A stretch of 12,357 nucleotides of DNA from Ruminococcus flavefaciens (GTDB lineage Bacteria; Bacillota; Clostridia; Oscillospirales; Ruminococcaceae): the NCBI GenBank assembly GCA_002348905.1, contig DEBW01000062.1:12279-24635 (forward strand), in the 5' to 3' direction. This document shows, piece by piece, positions 5,982 through 12,357 of the stretch. Each line of letters starts with the position of its first letter. Within the stretch, counting starts at the first letter, position 1. The notes beneath the pieces are model-generated. The model was given only the letters and a program-made list of their open reading frames with translations, had not been told where the DNA came from and searched no databases. The position numbers were made by a program, and so were the translations under genes.

Positions 5982-7724
5982 TTAATTGTTCTGATTGATA
6001 ATATATATTGTTCTTCCAAGCTGTAGGGCTATATACTCTCCCCTGTCGTAAATATCGCTCGTAAGCTCACAAAGGATTATACCGTATATCTTATCATCAT
6101 AGAATATGATAAATGGAGCATAACCTTTACATCTTGACGAAAGCTCATCACGCACGAATATATCATTTATACGGCAGAACTGTCTTTCCTTCGGTATAAG
6201 ATACATCTCGCCAGAGCGAACAACACATCTCAGTTTGATATTCTCAGGAAATCCTTCAACTTTATGGAAACTGTACTGCACAGGAGAATCATACATATAC
6301 ACCGCTGCATTTCTTATACCAAGCTTAGTTATATTACGGAATATCTGCTCTTCCTTTTCGCTTTTTGTACCCTTGGCTGTCATGCCGGCTATCATGAAAT
6401 CCTGTGTCATGGACCGTTTTTCAAGTATGCTCTCACGCTCCATGCTTTTCTTTTCGGCAAGAGCACACATGGCTTTATCTCTCATGAGTGCAAAAAGACG
6501 GTTGGTCATTATCCTTGATGCCGGTGAGCGCTGACAGTTATTCATACTAAACTGAACACGATCGATACTCGTTATAAGCTTAGCCGCATCAGTATACTCC
6601 ATTGCACCTTTTTCAAAAAATTTTTCTATAAGCACAGCGGTCTCGCTATAATCCTCATAGCTGGTGTAGCGTTTTTTCATTGCCTTGAACATCCTTGACA
6701 TAAACTCATAGAAAAGTCTTTTCAGGTTCACTGATTCCCTGTCCATTGTCTCGTTTCTGTATCTGTAGAAACAGTCATCAAAAAGGCGGTATATAAAGGC
6801 TTCATCAGCATTCTGAAGGTCTACGGCAGTATAGTCATACATTTCATAATAAAACGACTGTCTGCCGTAAAGTCTCGTCGGAACAAGAGCTGAACCAATA
6901 TCCGTACCGTTCAGCTTAGCCAGCATGACTTCAAGAGCCATTTTTCCGAGTGAGCACTTGTCTGCGCCTATAGATGAAAGAGTAGGTGTCATCTCGCCAG
7001 CCATATGAGTATTATCAAAGCCGAAAACGTACACATCTTTTCCCGGAACAAGGTCACGGGCTTTCATAGCCTCATAAAGTCCTCTTGCAACAGAATCATT
7101 CACACAGAATATTGCCTGAACTCCGATATTATTATCAAGCAGTCTTGCAGCTTCCGTTATACAGTTTTCAGACATATCAGTTTTCTCGTAGTTCCAGCGT
7201 GAAAAGCTGATATCATTCTCTTTCAGGCATCGGATGAATATATCCTTTCTTGCTCTTGCATCAATATTGTCATCTCTTCCGCCAAGCATACAGAACCGTG
7301 TAAGACCATTGACGTTCACAAGGCAGTTGACTGCCTCACGTATACCACGCTCATTATCATAGTTCACAGTGGTATGAGCGCTGCTGTTCAAAGCGATAAA
7401 TACCTTCGGCACGTTAATATAATTGTCAGCGTACTGCATTATCATTCCACGTATCTGCTCATCACCCATACTTCCGAAATGCATTATTATTCCGTCTATA
7501 CCGCACATTCCGCCGAGCTTATACACTGAATTGTATACCGTTTTATATGTTCTTGTTTTATCGTAAGAACTGTTATTTATGTACTTTCCGGCAAATACAA
7601 CAAGCTGGATATCACGGCTTGAAGGTATAGCACTTACTATACTCTGGATAAGGTCTTTTGAAAATTCAGACTCCAGCTCCTCTATCAAAAGACCTATTAC
7701 CTTCTTTTTCCTTTTTCGATCCAT
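5982..7724 (-). CDS. LacI/PBP1-like ligand-sensor protein without HTH or output domain
   Basis: This 580-residue protein is not a normal regulator. Residues about 8-290 form a PBP1 fold like the sugar-binding part of LacI/GalR regulators: VIGLLIEEL at the start, AIFCVNDSVARGLYEAM (205-221), VYVFGFDNT (231-239) and SSIGADKCSLGKMALEVML (250-268). The N-terminal helix-turn-helix is absent; only MDRKRKKK precedes the fold. There is no signal peptide, so it acts in the cytoplasm. Residues about 300-450 are helical with a possible coiled coil near 410-440, and 455-580 look like a divergent GAF-type domain (FIIFYDDKIYGIILCEL). Related Firmicute proteins carry such a PBP1 sensor fused to GGDEF; here the GGDEF is in the next gene, 34 bases downstream. 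It may therefore regulate that cyclase in trans. AAGGAG precedes the ATG, and the upstream gene ends 22 bases before. The sensor fold is fairly sure; ligand and partner are inferred. Confidence 0.8.
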   Translation of the reverse strand: MDRKRKKKVIGLLIEELESEFSKDLIQSIVSAIPSSRDIQLVVFAGKYINNSSYDKTRTYKTVYNSVYKLGGMCGIDGIIMHFGSMGDEQIRGMIMQYADNYINVPKVFIALNSSAHTTVNYDNERGIREAVNCLVNVNGLTRFCMLGGRDDNIDARARKDIFIRCLKENDISFSRWNYEKTDMSENCITEAARLLDNNIGVQAIFCVNDSVARGLYEAMKARDLVPGKDVYVFGFDNTHMAGEMTPTLSSIGADKCSLGKMALEVMLAKLNGTDIGSALVPTRLYGRQSFYYEMYDYTAVDLQNADEAFIYRLFDDCFYRYRNETMDRESVNLKRLFYEFMSRMFKAMKKRYTSYEDYSETAVLIEKFFEKGAMEYTDAAKLITSIDRVQFSMNNCQRSPASRIMTNRLFALMRDKAMCALAEKKSMERESILEKRSMTQDFMIAGMTAKGTKSEKEEQIFRNITKLGIRNAAVYMYDSPVQYSFHKVEGFPENIKLRCVVRSGEMYLIPKERQFCRINDIFVRDELSSRCKGYAPFIIFYDDKIYGIILCELTSDIYDRGEYIALQLGRTIYIINQNN

Positions 7725-7746
7725 ATCAACGCTCTCCTTCGCTCAC

Positions 7747-10359
7747 TCACAGTTCACCAATATCCGGGCTTGGCTTAGAAAAGAGATATCCCTGCGAGAA
7801 GTCGATATCAAGATCCATGAGCATATTCTGTATATTCTCATTTTCAACAAATTCAGCAATGATGCTCACCTTGTTCTTGCTGAGATTTTTCCAGCTTGCG
7901 ATAAGAGCTATAAGCTTTGCTGACTGTTCATCATCGCAGCACCTCTTTACTATCGAGCCGTCTATTTTAAGATAATCTGAATGTATGCTTGCGATGTGCT
8001 GAAGATTTGAATATCCGCTTCCGAAATCGTCAATGGATATCTGTCCGCCAAGGTCGTGTATCCTGTCAACGAAAGCTACAAGCTCATCGTAATCGTCGAT
8101 ATCTTCATTTTCAAGTATCTCAAATACAAAGTTTTCCGGATGCTTGGCTGTAGAGAGAAATTCAAATATATAATCGGTTATTTCGTGGTTCTTTATGTCA
8201 CGGAAAGAAAGGTTAAGGCTAACGCTCTTGTCGGTGAGATACCTGAACTTCTCAAACACCTTTCTTATCATTATTGCCGAAAGAGAATCATAAAGCAGAC
8301 CGTATGACCTTGCAACATCAAGAAAGCTTCCCGGATAATAAAGCTTTCCGTTTTCATCTTCAAGACGCATAAGCGACTCATAGTGGTGTATCATATTGCT
8401 GGCATTGTCATAGATGCCCTGAAAATAAGGTATTACCTTATCATGAGCAATAGCATAGTTTATAACGTTTACCATATGGTATCTCTCACGTATGCTTTCT
8501 TCGTCAAGCATACCGTACTTTGCATCACGGATATAAAACTGTATATTCTTCTGCATCATCTCAACACGGGCTGAGTAGTATACCGGATTCACATTATCGA
8601 CCGTGCAGTCGTCTATTATGCAGAACATAGGCACTATCGCAATATACTCAGCAGTTGCCTCAAATAGTTTTTTCTGCAAAACTTCCATGTCCTTCGCAAA
8701 TTCTGAAAGCGATACCATGTATGAAGGCGCTGCTATAGCAACGTGCCATTTATTCAGAGAATAGATATTATATCTCTTTTTCTTTGCATAGCTCACACAG
8801 TTTGAAATGTAATTCTTATAAGTCAGCTTTATCATTCGCTGAGGGAAAACAGTCTCCATGCTTGAAACATCAAAGACATTTATCATGCATACCCTGTCAT
8901 AGCCTTTCAGGCATATATCCATGTTCATTGCTGCCGCATTCGGTATATCCTCATTTTCTGAATAGAGCAGTTTCAGTTCACAGTCACGCACGAAGTTTTT
9001 AAGGCTCTCAGCAGCCGCTGCGTGTTCGTTCTTGCTGAAATTCTCCTCTATATCATAAAGGTAGCTGAGAAGCTCCTGATTATCAGCAGCAAGGGTATCT
9101 GTATGAGAAAATGCGTAAGGGTTGTAATCCTGCGATGCCGGTGCTTCTCCTATGACTGACACTACAAACGAACAGTTGGCAAACTGGTTTCTTCCGTCAA
9201 CATGAGCTATCTCGCCTTCGGTTATGCATCCGCACATATTTGAATTGACGTATGCTGAAAGCTCCCACTTTACGCAGTTGGAGTATATCATAGAACGTGC
9301 TATGCAGGAGTAGCCGAAAAGAGTCTCAGCCTTCTCAAAATTTTCAAGATGTCTGAAAAGAGCGTGATTGTCAGCAATGATCTTTCTGTCGTAGATAAAC
9401 GCACGTTTAAGCCTTTTACCCTTTTCAACATTGTGATTTGCGTTTATCATCTGACGCTTGCAGTATCGGTCAATTTCAGCATGAGAATTATAAAATTCTT
9501 CATTTACAGGAGATTTCTCGTCAAAAGTTTCAGCAATGCTCTGGTCATCTGAAAAGCGCACGAATATCGGTATATCGCTTGCTTCTGAATATACGTAAGG
9601 GAAGAGATTAGCCAGCTCCGGACGCTCTTTGAGCACATCGCCTATACCTGTGAGGTACTCATGGGCAGCATCCTTTTCATCTACAGAGAGTATGCAGGTA
9701 CCAAATGTATCAGTAATCTCAACCTCATCACCTATTACCTGTACTCCGGTAGCATATGAGCTGTAGCTTTCCACTTCGCTTCCGCTGAAAGCAGCGATCA
9801 GCATACCCTTGTTTGTCCAGCCGTTCTCGTTGAAAACAAATCCTGAATCCACGAATTTTCTGAGGTTTATCTCGGCGGTATTTGCAAGTCCGCCTATCAT
9901 CTGAAGTCCCGGAAAATACTCATTGCACTTCTCGATAAAACTGTAAACATCAAGATATTTACGTGTAAGGAAAGTGAGCATGAGCTTTGTCTCATCGTTA
10001 TATACTGTGTCAAGGATGTTCTTGCAAAGCACATCCGGAGATACCGGCTTGTCAAAATCGTCATATGTAGGTATAAGTTCAGTTCTGATACTGCCTTTTG
10101 ACATCTGAGTAACTGAGATGATACACTGATTCGCTGCAAGTTTTCCTCCGTTTATGACTGCTGATGTACTTGTACCGAAAATATGTGCTCCCGGCACGAT
10201 GCTCACAATGAACTTCGCAAGCTCAACTGCTTCATTTTCAAGATGTATAGCGGTATGTATCCTTATAAGGATATCGCCGTTTCTCGGATTGAGCATAAGC
10301 TGGTCAAAAGCCTCTGCAAGTCTGTTCTTTGATATGTACTGTAAATTCCACGTAAACAT
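7747..10359 (-). CDS. FIST sensor - degenerate GGDEF - EAL cyclic-di-GMP phosphodiesterase
   Basis: This soluble protein of 870 residues should hydrolyse cyclic-di-GMP under control of a FIST sensor. FIST is a domain proposed to bind small ligands such as amino acids. FIST_N covers about 15-190 (FGTSTSAVINGGK at 61-73) and FIST_C about 200-405 (FGYSCIARSMIY, MCGCITEGEIAHV). Residues about 470-620 look like a dead GGDEF domain, with NKWHV (536-540) in place of the signature. The C-terminal EAL domain keeps the catalytic set: Glu661 (ESL for EAL), Asn716, Glu747, Asp777-Asp778, Lys798, Glu836 and Gln856 (SQGYLFSKP). I chose the ATG at 10359 because GAGGGG lies six bases upstream. A TTG at 10389 would add ten residues but has no good ribosome site and falls inside a hairpin. 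It follows the membrane EAL gene by 66 bases and precedes the PBP1-like gene by 22. The catalytic call is strong; the ligand is unknown. Confidence 0.9.
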   Translation of the reverse strand: MFTWNLQYISKNRLAEAFDQLMLNPRNGDILIRIHTAIHLENEAVELAKFIVSIVPGAHIFGTSTSAVINGGKLAANQCIISVTQMSKGSIRTELIPTYDDFDKPVSPDVLCKNILDTVYNDETKLMLTFLTRKYLDVYSFIEKCNEYFPGLQMIGGLANTAEINLRKFVDSGFVFNENGWTNKGMLIAAFSGSEVESYSSYATGVQVIGDEVEITDTFGTCILSVDEKDAAHEYLTGIGDVLKERPELANLFPYVYSEASDIPIFVRFSDDQSIAETFDEKSPVNEEFYNSHAEIDRYCKRQMINANHNVEKGKRLKRAFIYDRKIIADNHALFRHLENFEKAETLFGYSCIARSMIYSNCVKWELSAYVNSNMCGCITEGEIAHVDGRNQFANCSFVVSVIGEAPASQDYNPYAFSHTDTLAADNQELLSYLYDIEENFSKNEHAAAAESLKNFVRDCELKLLYSENEDIPNAAAMNMDICLKGYDRVCMINVFDVSSMETVFPQRMIKLTYKNYISNCVSYAKKKRYNIYSLNKWHVAIAAPSYMVSLSEFAKDMEVLQKKLFEATAEYIAIVPMFCIIDDCTVDNVNPVYYSARVEMMQKNIQFYIRDAKYGMLDEESIRERYHMVNVINYAIAHDKVIPYFQGIYDNASNMIHHYESLMRLEDENGKLYYPGSFLDVARSYGLLYDSLSAIMIRKVFEKFRYLTDKSVSLNLSFRDIKNHEITDYIFEFLSTAKHPENFVFEILENEDIDDYDELVAFVDRIHDLGGQISIDDFGSGYSNLQHIASIHSDYLKIDGSIVKRCCDDEQSAKLIALIASWKNLSKNKVSIIAEFVENENIQNMLMDLDIDFSQGYLFSKPSPDIGEL

Positions 10360-10365
10360 ATTCTG

Positions 10366-10371
10366 CCCCTC
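10366..10371 (-). promoter_or_regulatory. Ribosome binding site fixing the FIST-EAL start
   Basis: GAGGGG on the minus strand lies six bases before the ATG at 10359. It supports that codon over the upstream in-frame TTG at 10389. Confidence 0.75.
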
Positions 10372-10378
10372 TTTTTTT

Positions 10379-10400
10379 AGAGCCGGCAAATGCCGGTTCT
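10379..10400 (-). other. Intercistronic hairpin between the two EAL genes
   Basis: AGAACCGGCA and TGCCGGCTCT (minus strand) form a 10-bp stem with one A-C mismatch and a very short loop. It is followed by a run of A, not T, so it is not an intrinsic terminator for the operon. It sits seven bases before the FIST-EAL ribosome site and could affect translation initiation or mRNA stability. Read on the + strand, the mismatch becomes a G-U pair, but no good T-tail follows there either. Confidence 0.5.
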
Positions 10401-10425
10401 CAGATTTTCAAGCAATTTATTCCAG

Positions 10426-12297
10426 TTATTGCTGATTTTTTTCTAAAATAAATGATATAAAATCATTCTTTGGTATCGGTCTTGAAAAATAGTAGCCCTG
10501 TATATAATCTATTCCAAGTTTTGAAAGTGCTTCAAGCTGGTATTCCTTTTCAACACCTTCTGCAACTATTTTCATTCCCATAGTTTTTATCATTGATATC
10601 ACGTATTCCATCATAAGTTTTGTACGGTCATTGTCGAAATATGAAAGTATCATCGAGCGGTCAAACTTAACAATGTCCACCGGCATCTCAACGATATAGT
10701 TAAGGTTCGACTCACCTGTACCGAAGTCATCCAGTGAAAAGCTGCATCCAGCCTTACGAAGTTCTGTCATATTGTTCATTAGTATATGTTTTTGCTTTAG
10801 CTGACCTGTTTCTGTTATTTCAAGATTCAGAGCAGACGGAAGTATATCATAACTGCTTATTATATTTATGTATCGTTCCGCAAGAGAATTATTCTCGCAC
10901 TGCACGACCGAAAGATTTACTTCGATATAATGCAGTCCCATTTTTTCAATATTATAGTCACGTATGAACTTGCATACCTTTTCAAATACCCTGTCGCCTA
11001 TCTGCTCGATAAGACCGCTTTTTTCAGCTACAGGTATAAATGTGCCGGGAAATACAAGATCACCGCTGCTGTCACGCATACGCACAAGAGCTTCGGCAGA
11101 AACGAATTTTTTCTCTTTCACCGAATATATCGGCTGATAAAAAACCTCTATCCTGTCCTCTGCAAGGGCGCTTATTATCTCATTCTGCACTTCACGGTAT
11201 TCTTTCATATAGCTCAGCGCAGCAGCATCTATCACTATCACCTTGCTTTCTGAATTGATTCCGTAGTAGGAATAATAATTGTACATCGCAAGAAGTTCGG
11301 CAGCATTTGAAGTTACGCTTATATCAGGTATAAGGTATATCTTCGGATCCATGAGATAATTCTTTGCAAAAGGTTTCACAAACCTCTGCTGTATCTTAGG
11401 AAGTGCCTCTCTTGCAGCCTTTTCATTCGGAAATGTCATAAGGAAGTCGTTACCGTAGCCTCTGAACACTCTTTTTTCAGATATGCTGCTGAGAAATTTT
11501 GTCAGCTCAAGCATGAGTATCTCACCGGTCAAAGCATCTTTTTCACGGACTTCATCCTCTACTATTATAATAAATGCACAATGTTGATGATTTTCATAAA
11601 GTTCCTTGACATGATCTCGCAGAGTACGGAAGCTATAGGCATTTGTTTCACGGTCAAGCTTTGAATCAGGATTCTCAAGCTTGGCATACAGTATAACTAT
11701 ACCTATCATCATGGTATAGCTTATAAACAACAGTCTGCGTTCACAGTACTGCATGACGGCGCCTATTGATTCAAGTATCATCCATATCCTTATAGCTCTT
11801 TTGCGGTTCGGATTGAGCTGTTTTTCAAATACTTTCGTCATAACAAGGCTGCCCAGTATGTAGACTGCCGACACAATAAATGTATACGTTACAGCCGGAC
11901 CGTGACTGTAGATCGCATTTTTGTCGTTATGATAATGCAGCGGAAGAAATACTACCGCAGAACTGAGTAATACGTTAACAATATTAAGTCCTTGCCGCAG
12001 ATTTTTCCGTTCTCTCAGACTTGGAATATCACTTGAAAGATAATAATACGAAAGATAGCCCGTCCATATGACCAGCCACAGATAAAGCTTGCATACAAAT
12101 GTTGCTACAGCCTGAGAGGATTTCATTATACAGGCTACTGATAAGATATCAGTAAATATACATAGCGTCGTTATCAGCAGGAGCTGCCGGTAGATCCACG
12201 CACTTTTTACCATGATACTTTGTTTTCTGTAAGAGAACAAACATATTATCAACATAGGTATCAACGCACAGATCTGAACTTCTACGTTGCGTAACAC
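10426..12297 (-). CDS. Membrane protein with degenerate GGDEF and intact EAL (cyclic-di-GMP phosphodiesterase)
   Basis: This 623-residue integral membrane protein has a cytoplasmic EAL output that should cleave cyclic-di-GMP. Residues 1-205 hold about six or seven hydrophobic segments (near 6-24, 37-56, 63-86, 104-121, 134-153, 171-184, 188-205) forming an N-terminal sensor or anchor of no family I recognise. Residues about 210-360 are a shortened, degenerate GGDEF domain with YGNDF (281-285) where GGDEF belongs. The EAL domain (about 370-620) keeps Glu402 (AEALVRM), Asn461, Glu493, Asp523-Asp524 (LDDFGTGESNL), Lys544, Glu580 (VAEGVE) and Gln600 (QGYYFSRP). The spacings match active EAL enzymes. 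The start is GTG, supported by GGAGG eight bases upstream; no in-frame ATG fits better. It is the first visible gene of the minus-strand cluster, and only 60 bases upstream lie inside the window. Phosphodiesterase activity is likely; the signal is unknown. Confidence 0.92.
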   Translation of the reverse strand: MLRNVEVQICALIPMLIICLFSYRKQSIMVKSAWIYRQLLLITTLCIFTDILSVACIMKSSQAVATFVCKLYLWLVIWTGYLSYYYLSSDIPSLRERKNLRQGLNIVNVLLSSAVVFLPLHYHNDKNAIYSHGPAVTYTFIVSAVYILGSLVMTKVFEKQLNPNRKRAIRIWMILESIGAVMQYCERRLLFISYTMMIGIVILYAKLENPDSKLDRETNAYSFRTLRDHVKELYENHQHCAFIIIVEDEVREKDALTGEILMLELTKFLSSISEKRVFRGYGNDFLMTFPNEKAAREALPKIQQRFVKPFAKNYLMDPKIYLIPDISVTSNAAELLAMYNYYSYYGINSESKVIVIDAAALSYMKEYREVQNEIISALAEDRIEVFYQPIYSVKEKKFVSAEALVRMRDSSGDLVFPGTFIPVAEKSGLIEQIGDRVFEKVCKFIRDYNIEKMGLHYIEVNLSVVQCENNSLAERYINIISSYDILPSALNLEITETGQLKQKHILMNNMTELRKAGCSFSLDDFGTGESNLNYIVEMPVDIVKFDRSMILSYFDNDRTKLMMEYVISMIKTMGMKIVAEGVEKEYQLEALSKLGIDYIQGYYFSRPIPKNDFISFILEKNQQ

Positions 12298-12305
12298 AAT
12301 AAATT

Positions 12306-12310
12306 CCTCC
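12306..12310 (-). promoter_or_regulatory. Ribosome binding site for the GTG start of the membrane EAL gene
   Basis: GGAGG on the minus strand lies eight bases before the GTG at 12297 and decides this non-ATG start. The remaining bases to the window edge (12311-12357) are AT-rich; I see no -35/-10 pair convincing enough to call, so the promoter may lie outside. Confidence 0.75.
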
Positions 12311-12357
12311 GATACAAGAATATATGTTAAATATCATTAATAGTGAGGTATAAAAAA

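Noticed and set aside
10360..10389. TTG start adding ten residues to the FIST-EAL protein
   Set aside because: The TTG lies inside the hairpin at 10379-10400 and lacks a good ribosome site, while the ATG at 10359 has GAGGGG six bases upstream.
12311..12357. Promoter for the minus-strand operon at the window edge
   Set aside because: TATATT can be read on the minus strand, but the bases 17 positions upstream do not resemble a -35 box, so I do not call it.

Overview
The window looks like chromosomal DNA of an anaerobic, fibre-degrading Clostridium-group bacterium, most likely Ruminococcus or a close relative in Oscillospiraceae. The grounds are a secreted protein with a C-terminal type I dockerin, moderately AT-rich DNA with strong AGGAGG-type ribosome sites and sigma-A-like promoters, and a cluster of cyclic-di-GMP proteins of the kind common in gut and rumen Firmicutes. 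No RNA genes, insertion sequences, CRISPR arrays or phage genes are visible. Every gene appears intact, and no stretch longer than 300 bases lacks a gene.

Left part (1-2421, + strand): the tail terminator of an upstream unit is followed by a compact four-gene peroxide-defence operon. It encodes a Cys-type glutathione peroxidase homologue, a short thioredoxin reductase, a thioredoxin and an OhrR/MarR regulator. A consensus promoter (89-117) is followed at once by an 11-bp perfect inverted repeat (127-152) that looks like an OhrR operator. The operon holds a complete electron path (reductase to thioredoxin to peroxidase) plus its own peroxide sensor. The reductase lacks the recognisable NADPH-binding motifs, so its electron donor may be ferredoxin or another carrier.

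Middle (2444-4503, + strand): a separate promoter drives one gene for a secreted protein with an N-terminal EF-hand, an LRR-like stretch, about eight propeller-like repeats and a C-terminal dockerin. It has no recognised catalytic domain. A strong hairpin ends the gene and separates it from the convergent cluster.

Right part (12297 to 4535, - strand): four genes in one direction with gaps of 66, 22 and 34 bases form a probable cyclic-di-GMP operon. In transcription order they are a membrane protein with degenerate GGDEF and intact EAL, a FIST-sensor protein with degenerate GGDEF and intact EAL, a LacI/PBP1-like ligand-sensor protein without a DNA-binding head or catalytic output, and a GAF-GGDEF diguanylate cyclase. 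The layout suggests that two phosphodiesterases and one cyclase are controlled by different signals (membrane, small molecule via FIST, possibly sugar via the PBP1 domain). The operon may begin just beyond the right edge of the window or continue further upstream.
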